Below, piece by piece: positions 47,334-54,299 of a stretch of 64,000 nt of DNA; position 1 is the stretch's first letter, and every line of letters begins with the position of its first letter. The stretch comes from an uncultured Fibrobacter sp. Its GTDB lineage: Bacteria; Fibrobacterota; Fibrobacteria; Fibrobacterales; Fibrobacteraceae. The notes under the pieces were generated by a model. The model saw nothing but the letters and a program-made list of their open reading frames with translations, was not told the DNA's origin and ran no database searches. The stretch is taken from contig CAMUYW010000010.1 of NCBI GenBank assembly GCA_947165045.1, positions 1 through 64,000 on the forward strand, in the 5' to 3' direction. The translations under genes were made by a program, and so were the position numbers.

Positions 47334-48455
47334 ATGAAATTTACCATCCAAAAGAATGTGTTGCAGGATGCCTTGCAAGCGGCAATTAGCGCCGTGCCGA
47401 ACAAGTCCACCATCCAGATTCTCAACAACTTTTCGCTCCGCCTCGAAGGCAACTTCCTCGAAGTGAGCGCAACCGACCTCGACCTCGGCATCAGGGTCAA
47501 GGTGGAAGTGCAGGGCGAACGCGATGGCGCAGTCGTCATCAACGCACGCAAGTTGTTCGATCAGGTGAAGAGCCTCGTGGACCCGAGCATCACAAACATT
47601 ACTTTTGACGCCCAGGATTACTTGGTCAAGATCCAGTGGAGCGAACGCGGTAAGGCAAGCATCATCGGCTTTGACGCCAACGACTTCCCGCCGTTCCCGG
47701 AAATCGAAAATGGCGAAACGTTGAACATCGCCGCAAGCGAACTTGCATTCCTCGCCGAAAAGACATTGTTCGCGACCTCTACCGATTCTACCCGCTTGAG
47801 CTTGAACGGCGTGTTCCTCGAAGCGAAGGACGGCAAGATTTCCATGGTTGCAACAGACGGCCACCGCTTGGGCCGCGCAGCAATCGACCAGGAAGGCGCA
47901 GAACTTTCGAATGGCGTTATCATTCCGCATAAGGCATTGCAGTACATCTTGCACATGGCCAAGGGCGATTCCACCGTGGAAGTTCGCACCTCCGCAACGC
48001 ACATCCTCTTTAACACCGGTTCTATCCAGGTGATTTCTAAGCTGTACGAAGGACCGTATCCGAGCTACCGCTCCGTGATCCCGACACAGTTCGAACGCAC
48101 CGCACAGGCCAACACCACGGAATTCCAGAACAAGATCCGCAGCGTGATTTCCATGGCTAACGCACGCACCCGCAAGATCCGTTTGCAGTTCGACGGCAAC
48201 ATCCTCGAACTCAGCGCCACGGACCCGGATGTCGGCGGCGATTCTCGCGAAGCACTCGCTATCACGCACAACGGCGAAGGCAGCTTCTGCATTGGCTTTA
48301 ACGGCCAGTTCCTCGCAGAAATCCTCGGCATGTGCAAGAGCGAAGAAGTCATCATGAAGATGAACAACCCGCTCGGCGCTTGCATCATCGAACCGGTTGG
48401 CGAAAACATGAACTTCTCGTTCTTGTTGATGCCGACGCACCTGACGGACAACTAA
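47334..48455 (+). CDS. dnaN: DNA polymerase III beta subunit (sliding clamp)
   Basis: 373 aa, typical length. Three clamp domains of about 120 residues each are present. Diagnostic parts are MKFTIQKNVLQDALQAAISAVPNKSTIQIL at the start, LFATSTDSTRLSLNGVFLE, MVATDGHRLGRA, the stretch YEGPYPSYRSVIP, and the C-terminal MPTHLTDN. As a ring-shaped dimer it tethers replicative polymerase to DNA. It is not next to dnaA or recF here, which is unlike the common origin arrangement. A small membrane-protein gene precedes it and a terminator follows. Confidence 0.96.
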   Translation: MKFTIQKNVLQDALQAAISAVPNKSTIQILNNFSLRLEGNFLEVSATDLDLGIRVKVEVQGERDGAVVINARKLFDQVKSLVDPSITNITFDAQDYLVKIQWSERGKASIIGFDANDFPPFPEIENGETLNIAASELAFLAEKTLFATSTDSTRLSLNGVFLEAKDGKISMVATDGHRLGRAAIDQEGAELSNGVIIPHKALQYILHMAKGDSTVEVRTSATHILFNTGSIQVISKLYEGPYPSYRSVIPTQFERTAQANTTEFQNKIRSVISMANARTRKIRLQFDGNILELSATDPDVGGDSREALAITHNGEGSFCIGFNGQFLAEILGMCKSEEVIMKMNNPLGACIIEPVGENMNFSFLLMPTHLTDN

Positions 48456-48477
48456 CCGCAGTTCGGACAAATTTAAG

Positions 48478-48502
48478 GGCTCTCGAGAGAGAGCCTTTTT
48501 TA
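48478..48502 (+). terminator. Terminator of dnaN
   Basis: GGCTCTC (48478-48484) and GAGAGCC (48489-48495) with a GAGA loop are followed by a T-run. Confidence 0.85.
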
Positions 48503-48503
48503 G

Positions 48504-48626
48504 TGGGAATGTATCTGTAGATGGGAATGCGGCAAGTTCGAACGGAACTGCGATTGCAAGAGGAAATGCCGCGAGATTTAATCGGGAACTGCGCCAAGTT
48601 TAAACGAGACTGCGCACACTTTGGAT
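48504..48626 (+). repeat. Degenerate about 20-22-nt tandem repeat before the ttcA-like gene
   Basis: Six imperfect units begin near 48506, 48524, 48544, 48563, 48585 and 48606 and vary on GGAACTGCGCAAGTTTAAAC. A further copy, GGGAACTGCGCGGACTTTACC, lies after the ttcA-like gene at 49378. The array ends just before the ttcA-like start at 48637. Confidence 0.55.
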
Positions 48627-48636
48627 AAAGTAAATT

Positions 48637-49359
48637 ATGTCGAGTCAAATACGCAAGAGAGTCAATAAGAAAATCACGAAAGCTATTCATGACTTCAACT
48701 TGATTGAAGACGGAGACCGCGTGCTCATCGCTACAAGCGGTGGCAAGGATTCCAGCGTCCTCTTGATGGAACTCGCCGCACGCCTCGGCAAATTCGGCCC
48801 CAAGTGCGAACTCGCCGCAATTCATATCCAAAGTGATTTTGCAGACAAGGCGCCCCGTGAATTCTTGCAGCGCATGGCAGAAGAATACCCGCAAGTGCCA
48901 TTCTACTTTAAGGACGTCGCCGTAGAAGCCCGCCTCAAAGAAGGCCGCAAACTGAATTGCTATTGGTGCAGCACGCAACGCCGCACGGAACTCATTAAGT
49001 TCGCCAGCGAAAACGGATTTAATAAAATCGCGCTCGGTCACCACATGGACGACATTGTGGAAACGCTACTGATGAATATGCTGTACAAAGGTGAATTCAG
49101 CGGCATGCCACCCATGGTCCCGTACGAAAAGTATCCGTGTAGCATCATCCGCCCGCTCTGCTACTGCGAAGAAAGCGAAATCATTGCCTACGCCGAAGAC
49201 GCCGACATCCGCAAGTTCACCTGCACCTGCGAATTCTCGAAAGCAAGCCACCGCAAAACCATCCGCGAAGAAATCAAGAGCCTCACCAAAGGAAGCTCCA
49301 CGCTCAAAGCAAACTTGTTCGAAAGCATGCGAAATATAAGGATGGATTATTTGCTGTAA
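48637..49359 (+). CDS. ttcA: TtcA-family tRNA thiolation protein
   Basis: 240 aa. The PP-loop ATPase motif is ATSGGKDSSVLL (about 33-44). CYWCSTQRRTEL provides the CxxC cysteines, and LGHHMDDIVETLLMNMLYKGEFSGMPPM is the family signature after them. A further Cys pair sits in FTCTCEF. These are the ligands expected for the [4Fe-4S] cluster. TtcA makes 2-thiocytidine at position 32 of some tRNAs. The protein is somewhat shorter than E. coli TtcA (311 aa), and several related PP-loop families exist, so the exact substrate is probable rather than certain. The upstream region is the degenerate repeat array. Confidence 0.82.
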   Translation: MSSQIRKRVNKKITKAIHDFNLIEDGDRVLIATSGGKDSSVLLMELAARLGKFGPKCELAAIHIQSDFADKAPREFLQRMAEEYPQVPFYFKDVAVEARLKEGRKLNCYWCSTQRRTELIKFASENGFNKIALGHHMDDIVETLLMNMLYKGEFSGMPPMVPYEKYPCSIIRPLCYCEESEIIAYAEDADIRKFTCTCEFSKASHRKTIREEIKSLTKGSSTLKANLFESMRNIRMDYLL

Positions 49360-49392
49360 GACCGCTTTATTGCAAGGGGAACTGCGCGGACT

Positions 49393-50049
49393 TTACCGGA
49401 CACAGCGCACGGAACGATAGTCCTCTTTCGCGAACGTATTTAAACTCGCCGCATCACTGCTGAAGGACAAGAATAAATAGAATGCATTCGATTCAGGATT
49501 TTCAGCATCTTCGTCCGCGCTCCAAAAATATGCGTAACCGCCGATACCATCAAATTTACCACCAGTAACTGTACCATCATCCGTTTTCAAAACTGCGCCG
49601 CGATACCCCGCCGGGAGCGCGTTGAATCCGAAGTCATCGGAGCCGTTTCCTTTTTTGAACCAGCCATCGCGAGATTTTAAAGCCGCGCCAACTTTATTCG
49701 AAACTGCGTCAGAATTGCCATTGTGGAACTGCGCAGCATCCCCAGACGCCGCGTTCACCAAAGCCTCGAAATCAGCCTTCGTCGGAAGGCGCCAGCCTTC
49801 AGGGCAAACTGTTTTCGCATCCGCCCAAGTATAAAGGCGTCCCATTCGTTTGCAATTGCGAGAATCGCCATCCGGACAGGCACTTGTTTCTGTTTCGTAA
49901 TTCAGATTCTCCACCATCCACGTGAGATCGCCAATCTTCACAACATTATAACTCCGCCCGTCACGCGAATCCGTGAACGACTCAGAACACGAAGCGAGGA
50001 GGAAAGCTAAAGCGACAACAGCGAAAGAGGAACGGATGGTGAAATGCAT
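49393..50049 (-). CDS. FISUMP-domain lipoprotein
   Basis: 218 aa from ATG 50049. The lipobox LAFLLASC puts the modified Cys near residue 21. The Fibrobacter succinogenes major paralogous domain (TIGR02145) fills the rest: IGDLTWMVENLNYET, MGRLYTWADAKTVCPEGWRLPTKADFEAL, FNALPAGYRG, YFWSADED and YRSVRCVR. Four Cys probably form disulfides. This surface or periplasmic family is greatly expanded in Fibrobacter; its role is unclear. TATATT lies only 6-7 nt before the ATG and there is no Shine-Dalgarno, suggesting a leaderless mRNA. Confidence 0.9.
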   Translation of the reverse strand: MHFTIRSSFAVVALAFLLASCSESFTDSRDGRSYNVVKIGDLTWMVENLNYETETSACPDGDSRNCKRMGRLYTWADAKTVCPEGWRLPTKADFEALVNAASGDAAQFHNGNSDAVSNKVGAALKSRDGWFKKGNGSDDFGFNALPAGYRGAVLKTDDGTVTGGKFDGIGGYAYFWSADEDAENPESNAFYLFLSFSSDAASLNTFAKEDYRSVRCVR

Positions 50050-50112
50050 GGAGAGAATATAATTTTTCCATATTCGCAAATTTCTTTTCATCTCCTAAAA
50101 AAAAAGCTATTA

Positions 50113-51186
50113 TCACTTTTTCCTCTGTTTCTTTTTCATTTCCGCCATAGTGCGATCAACAACCTCTCGCAACTTATATGTAGCCACACCCAACGGTTTG
50201 TTGATGTCTTTAAGCGACCATTCCACAACAGTCTTATCTGTCGATTTACAAATAATCAAACCCACAGAAGGATTATCGCCTTCACCCCGAAGCAACTCAT
50301 CTGCGGCAGTCACATAAAAATTAAGTTTACCAGCAAATTCCGGAGTGTACTTCACGACCTTGAGATCTATAATGACATACCTGTGCTGTGGAATAAAATA
50401 AAAAATCAAGTCCGGGAAAAATGCTTGCCCGCCAGGCATCCGAAATTCCATCTGACGCCCAACATAGGAAAATCCTTTGCCCAGCTCCAATAAAAACTGA
50501 GTAACGTTGGCAATAAGAGCATCTTCTAAATCACCTTCATCATACTTTTCTTTCATTTTTAGAAATTCAAAATGATAAGGATCCTTCAGAATTTCCTTTG
50601 CAAGCTTCTCCTGAGAGGATGTCAAAGTTTTTTTGAAATTGGTAACAGCGGTTCCCTTCGTTTGAAAAAGATTAACATCTATATATGCATTTAAAGTGGG
50701 GCGCGACCAACCATTATCCACTACACCCTTGACATAAAACAGGGCCTCGTCTATTGATCGGCATCGAGAAACAATGTCTATATGTTGTCCCCACGGAATT
50801 TTACCAAAAGCCTTGGGCATTTCTAATTGGCCAACGGCCCGTTGGCCTTTTTTATTTCGCTCAAAATAGAACAAATACCACTGTTTCATATACTTCACAT
50901 TCGTGAAAGAAAAACCAGTCTCATTAGGGAAAGAATGACGCATATCAAGCGCAAATTGTTTTACAACTCCAGCGCCCCAACGTTCTTCGGCTCGCAACGC
51001 AACTAAATCACGACCAATTCCCCAATATAACTCCAACATTTCAGTATTCACGCGAATGGATGCTTTCACCTGGCTCTGGCGAAAACGGTTTTTAACATCG
51101 GACAACCATTCAACATAACTGCTATCAGCCAACATACCATCGCGAAACACAAACATCGGTTTACTCATAGACTCTTTCTTTTTCAT
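50113..51186 (-). CDS. DUF1016 (YhcG-type) PD-(D/E)XK nuclease-domain protein
   Basis: 357 aa from ATG 51186, which has GGGGAGG 7 nt upstream. The N-terminal DUF1016 helical part (about 15-160) has SIRVNTEMLELYWGIGRDLV and FSFTNVKYMKQWYLFY. The C-terminal nuclease domain has FPDLIFYF followed by YVIIDLKVVKY, matching D...(D/E)xK. Such proteins often lie in restriction and defence islands. A truncated AlbA_2-type reading frame ends 1 nt before this start, so the gene may be expressed from that remnant's promoter and leader. Target and mode are unknown. Confidence 0.88.
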   Translation of the reverse strand: MKKKESMSKPMFVFRDGMLADSSYVEWLSDVKNRFRQSQVKASIRVNTEMLELYWGIGRDLVALRAEERWGAGVVKQFALDMRHSFPNETGFSFTNVKYMKQWYLFYFERNKKGQRAVGQLEMPKAFGKIPWGQHIDIVSRCRSIDEALFYVKGVVDNGWSRPTLNAYIDVNLFQTKGTAVTNFKKTLTSSQEKLAKEILKDPYHFEFLKMKEKYDEGDLEDALIANVTQFLLELGKGFSYVGRQMEFRMPGGQAFFPDLIFYFIPQHRYVIIDLKVVKYTPEFAGKLNFYVTAADELLRGEGDNPSVGLIICKSTDKTVVEWSLKDINKPLGVATYKLREVVDRTMAEMKKKQRKK

Positions 51187-51187
51187 T

Positions 51188-51298
51188 TTAGACCTCCCCA
51201 ATTTCTTCTTTCGAGAACCAGTTGCCCTTAATATCCAGCCATTCATATTCATGGGGAAGAGATATCAAATTCCTGATAAGGTCTTCGGATTTTGCCAT
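51188..51298 (-). pseudogene. Remnant of an AlbA_2 (Schlafen-like) ATP-binding protein gene
   Basis: 36 codons beginning MAKSEDLIRNLISLPHEYEW and ending FSKEEIGEV. This matches the N-terminal opening of AlbA_2-domain putative regulators, in which IGEY...ISAL would follow. The frame stops after IGEV, at the junction with the DUF1016 gene. GAAGG precedes the ATG. It is probably a deletion product, though a translated short leader peptide is possible. Confidence 0.6.
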
Positions 51299-51374
51299 AT
51301 AGCCTTCAAATAGTCGCAATTTGCGACCGGTTAAAGTTAGAGGCGTTTTTGCGAAATCAAAAAGTTGAAAAAGC

Positions 51375-51410
51375 AAAAACGCACCTCGCCTTTGTACAGC
51401 GAGATGCGTC
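51375..51410 (-). terminator. Minus-strand terminator upstream of the AlbA_2 remnant
   Basis: ACGCACCTCGC (51379-51389) pairs with GCGAGATGCGT (51399-51409) with one mismatch, and the minus strand continues into a T-run. Confidence 0.7.
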
Positions 51411-51711
51411 GGCTTTTAATGTACCTAATATCGAAAAAACTGGCAAGGGGAGCAGAAAAATTTTACAAAGAGCGTTCACTTACTCATTTCATTCATCTTC
51501 ATGATGCATTGAAGGCAAGCCCTTGATATACGCTGATTACAATCCTATATTTAGACTATCTCGTCTGCAAATGTAGAAGGAGTTCATGAAGACGTTCCAT
51601 CCTGTGGAGCGTCTTCTGCATTTTGGAGATGAAAGCACACAGTGACAATTTCTTCGCACCTTGCGGAATAATTACACAACAGATTTTTCATCTAAATCTT
51701 TGCTTTCGGTT
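51411..51711. other. Gene-poor stretch with one tiny ORF
   Basis: About 300 bp with no credible gene. On the plus strand AAGGAG precedes a 19-codon frame (51586-51645, MKTFHPVERLLHFGDESTQ) that contains a hairpin (GAAGACG and CGTCTTC). It may be the start of a lost gene. Nothing else was recognised. Confidence 0.35.
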
Positions 51712-51888
51712 TCAGTAGTTCAGAAATTCTGAACAGCAAATCATGTTGAGGTATAGAAAAAATTCAAGATTCAAAAGTCTTTGACTTTCTTGCTGAACCT
51801 GTCGGAAATCCCGACAAGTTGAACATCCATCCAGTTTACCCTTTTCATAAATGTCCTTTATATGCTCAACAACATAGGTTTTAGACAT
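51712..51888 (-). pseudogene. RhuM-like gene remnant
   Basis: The frame MSKTYVVEHIKDIYEKGKL, then STCRDFRQVQQESQR, matches the internal segment of RhuM-type proteins (EHIKNIY...STCRKFRQVQxEGxR). The expected N-terminal portion is missing, and the text decays after QRLLN into LNMICC where NLDMIISVGYR is expected. The start overlaps the stop of the previous gene (TAATG). Two 17-nt palindromes lie inside (51718-51734 and 51800-51816). Confidence 0.6.
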
Positions 51889-52265
51889 TAGTACCAATAG
51901 TCGTTCTCATCGTAATCCTCAATCCAAGTTTTGACCTGATCCGGCGAGGCCTTGATGGATTTTTTCAGTTCCCGATTCAATTCACCTATCTTAAGTTCGA
52001 GATATTCCTTAAAATCTTCCTCGCCATAATCTCCAGCTTCCAAATAATCTATGCATTTGGCGTAGATATATGCAGTACGCAGAACCTTGTACGCCTTTTT
52101 AAAAATGGCCAAAGTTTCTTTTGAATAAGGTCTAAAGCACTTCCATTTTTGGGTCTGAACGAATTCAATCCATTCCTTGCTTTTATGCTTCAAGTAAGTT
52201 CGCCGTACATAATTGGCCATACCCTCAATATGCGATTCATGATAGTTAAATGTTCCACCAGACAT
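51888..52265 (-). CDS. Unidentified 125-codon protein (MSGGTF type)
   Basis: About 125 aa from ATG 52265, with AAGGAG 7-8 nt upstream. It begins MSGGTFNYHESHIEGMANYV. The body is helical, rich in Lys, Tyr and acidic residues, and ends in an Asp/Tyr-rich tail (DYDENDYWY). There is no TM segment. Proteins that start MSGG(T/H)F and share this length occur near phage- and defence-type genes as I recall, but I cannot name a family. The IS3 element sits 37 bp upstream of its start, so its original promoter has probably been separated from it. Confidence 0.6.
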   Translation of the reverse strand: MSGGTFNYHESHIEGMANYVRRTYLKHKSKEWIEFVQTQKWKCFRPYSKETLAIFKKAYKVLRTAYIYAKCIDYLEAGDYGEEDFKEYLELKIGELNRELKKSIKASPDQVKTWIEDYDENDYWY

Positions 52266-52302
52266 TGCATTCTCCTTGATTGTATTTTTCAAAGTGTTTT
52301 TT

Positions 52303-53754
52303 GGAGATGCGGACAATAATTTAGATAGGTTGTTTGTCCAAATATAGTTTCCGGTAATCCATTGGACTCATTCCATTGAGTCTGACCTTTATCCGTTTCG
52401 TGCAAAACCATTCCAAATATTTTTCAAGCTCAACTTTGAACTCTTCCTTGTCAACTTTTCCCCAGTTCCTGCTGTAGAAAAACTCGTTCTTGAGTATGCC
52501 GAAAAAGCCTTCACACGCGGCGTTGTCGGGCGTGTAGCCCTTTCTTGACATGGATCGTGTCAAGCCATACTTTTTCATTCTCTCGATCCATCCGGGCCAC
52601 CTGTAATGACTTCCTCTGTCCGTATGGATTATCGGGGTTTCACCCTCATGGAGTGTCGCAACGGCCTTATCCAGCATCTCGTCGACAAGGGTCGCATCAG
52701 GTGACTCTCCGATTGTCCAACATACTGGCGCTCCGTCGAAGCAGTCGATAATCGGTGATAGGTACACTTTGCCGTCGTGTAGAGGAAATTCCGTTATGTC
52801 CGTCAGCCATTTTTGATTGGGTGCATCGGCGTGAAAATTGCGATTGAGAATATTGGGAACGGCGGGTGTGATCTCGCCTTTATACGAACTATATTTCAGT
52901 TTCTTGGGTTTGTAGACGATGAGGTTGCCGAGTTTCATTGCGCGTCTGACAACCTTCTCGGAAACTTTCTTTCCGGTCTTTGAAAGTTCGCTGTGGATTC
53001 TTCTGTAGCCGTAAGTCTTGTTGGACTCGTCGAATATTGGGACAAGTTCTTTTAGCAACTGAAGGTCCTTATTGTTCCGGTCATTCAGGTGTTTTACGTT
53101 GTAGTAATAGACGCTTCGGGACATTCCCAATGCAAGTAGGATATCCCTTAATTTGTAGCGGTTGCGTAAGGCGTTGACAAGCTGTGTTTTTTCCCTGTTG
53201 CGAAGGGCAGACAAGTCAACGCCTGGGTCTTTTTTTATTATGTTCAGCGTCTCCTTCAATATGTCAACTTCTAGCTGGAGACTTCGGATTTTCTCGTTCA
53301 GCGCCTTCGCGTCTTCGGAAGAAAGATCCTTTTCCTTCTCCAGTTTCCGCTTCGTTGGTCTTGGTTTGTTCTGCAGTCCCATAAGTCCGTATTTTTTATA
53401 GTCCTGATACCAATAATAGATACTTGCGTACGTATATCCAATATCCTTGGCGACAGAAATCATAGGTTCGCCCATTTCGTAGCATCTGCGGATGGCCTCT
53501 AGCTTAACATTGAAAGGAGCGTGTGGCGGATGTTCTGGAGTGTTTATAATCCTATGGTGTTTTCTTTCCTGATGCGGTTGGCCTTCCTTTTTTATCCACT
53601 TGTACAACTGTTTTGTCGATGGATATCCGAGTTTTCGAACGACCTTTGTTGCCGACTTTAAATCATGAAATGTTTCCAAAGCCTTGGCGATTTGATCTTC
53701 GGTAAAATGCATGATGCGTCCTCTAGTTGTGTCCAACTATTCGTCCGCATCCCC
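52303..53754 (-). mobile_element. IS3-family insertion sequence
   Basis: Imperfect terminal inverted repeats: GGAGATGCGGAC at 52303-52314, and the reverse complement of GTCCGCATCCCC at 53743-53754. The outside bases TTT are present on both sides and fit a 3-bp target duplication. The total length, about 1.45 kb, suits an IS3-type element with a single fused transposase ORF. Confidence 0.8.
52321..53712 (-). CDS. IS3-family transposase
   Basis: 463 aa from ATG 53712, with AGAGGA upstream. Two N-terminal helix-turn-helix regions come first (about 1-45 and 65-115), then a leucine-rich coiled coil (KALNEKIRSLQLEVDILKETL). The HTH_21-like segment is KTYGYRRIHSEL. The rve integrase core has WLTDITEFPL (first Asp), SPIIDCFDG, IHTDRGSHY (second Asp) and ACEGFFGILKNEFFY (Glu): a complete DDE triad. 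The frame is continuous, without the usual programmed shift. The element looks intact and possibly active. Confidence 0.93.
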   Translation of the reverse strand: MHFTEDQIAKALETFHDLKSATKVVRKLGYPSTKQLYKWIKKEGQPHQERKHHRIINTPEHPPHAPFNVKLEAIRRCYEMGEPMISVAKDIGYTYASIYYWYQDYKKYGLMGLQNKPRPTKRKLEKEKDLSSEDAKALNEKIRSLQLEVDILKETLNIIKKDPGVDLSALRNREKTQLVNALRNRYKLRDILLALGMSRSVYYYNVKHLNDRNNKDLQLLKELVPIFDESNKTYGYRRIHSELSKTGKKVSEKVVRRAMKLGNLIVYKPKKLKYSSYKGEITPAVPNILNRNFHADAPNQKWLTDITEFPLHDGKVYLSPIIDCFDGAPVCWTIGESPDATLVDEMLDKAVATLHEGETPIIHTDRGSHYRWPGWIERMKKYGLTRSMSRKGYTPDNAACEGFFGILKNEFFYSRNWGKVDKEEFKVELEKYLEWFCTKRIKVRLNGMSPMDYRKLYLDKQPI

Positions 53755-53878
53755 TTTATTCATCTTTAAAATACGCTCATTGTAACGCACTCGCAAGAGG
53801 TCGCGTTGTTGTCGAGAAATGGGTAATTGCAGCCTTTATTGTAGTGTTTTGTCGGCTTTACAGTCGCTCAGTCCTCTT
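53755..53878 (-). pseudogene. Remnant interrupted by the IS3 element
   Basis: The minus strand reads RLQLPISRQQRDLLRVRYNE, then RILKMNK, up to the IS border. Joined across the target duplication it would continue KHFEKYNQGECNVWWNI and stop just inside the start of the 51888-52265 gene. The upstream part is blocked by a stop. I do not recognise the family. It lies where a Fic toxin gene would be expected after the VbhA-like gene. Confidence 0.35.
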
Positions 53879-54124
53879 TTATTTATCGCCATTTTGAGGA
53901 CTTTTCTTTTGATAATGAGCCTCAATAAGTTTTTGGGCTTCATCCATCGAAATTTCGCCTTCGATATTGCGCTGCGCAATTTCTAACAAGAAATCGGAGA
54001 CTCGCAAGCCATCAACAACCTGCAAGCCAATGGCTGTCCGCCAATTAATGGCCCTCTCTTTCTTTTCGGGATCGTCTTGATTGATATATTCCTTAAAAAA
54101 AGACTTTGTTGATTTCTTAGGCAT
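53879..54124 (-). CDS. VbhA-like antitoxin (orphan)
   Basis: 81 aa. The segment NWRTAIGLQVVDGLRVSDFL, followed by LEIAQRNIEGEISMDEAQKLIEAHY, matches small antitoxins of the VbhA type, which usually precede a Fic AMP-transferase gene and block its ATP site. AAGGAG precedes the ATG. The strict inhibitory motif (S/T)xxxE(G/N) is not perfect here (QRNIEG). No Fic gene follows; a short unrecognised remnant and then the IS3 element occupy the place. It may be a leftover or an antitoxin acting on a toxin elsewhere. Confidence 0.7.
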   Translation of the reverse strand: MPKKSTKSFFKEYINQDDPEKKERAINWRTAIGLQVVDGLRVSDFLLEIAQRNIEGEISMDEAQKLIEAHYQKKSPQNGDK

Positions 54125-54299
54125 TCGAACTCCTTACAATTTAATGCCTAATATACCTTCTGAGATTTTTTTTTGCAATAGAGCCAACTGTTCGGAATTT
54201 CCGAACAATTGTGTATCAATTATAGGGAAACATACTCCATCAACACAGTTATATAGTTATACGTATCTTTTTTGGGGCAGGCGGTAACAGTGACTAACT
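54125..54299. other. Short spacer with a 17-nt palindrome and decayed C-terminal tail
   Basis: On the minus strand a short frame reads TQLFGNSEQLALLQKKISEG, then ILGIKL and stop (54134). It contains the palindrome GTTCGGAATTTCCGAAC (54190-54206). There is no open upstream part, so it is probably the end of a lost gene. Confidence 0.35.

Noticed and set aside
47241..48470. 409-codon open frame antisense to dnaN
   Set aside because: Shadow frame of a conserved gene; it crosses the small TM gene and lacks a ribosome-binding site.
47334..48636. Replication origin next to dnaN
   Set aside because: No dnaA, no recF or gyrB neighbours and no cluster of DnaA boxes recognised.
48504..49400. Possible CRISPR array
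   Set aside because: Units are degenerate and directly adjoining; there are no unique spacers of constant length and no cas genes.
51586..51645. 19-codon peptide gene with AAGGAG
   Set aside because: It has a good ribosome-binding site, but the frame is tiny and overlaps a hairpin; more likely a remnant start. Mentioned only within the spacer entry.
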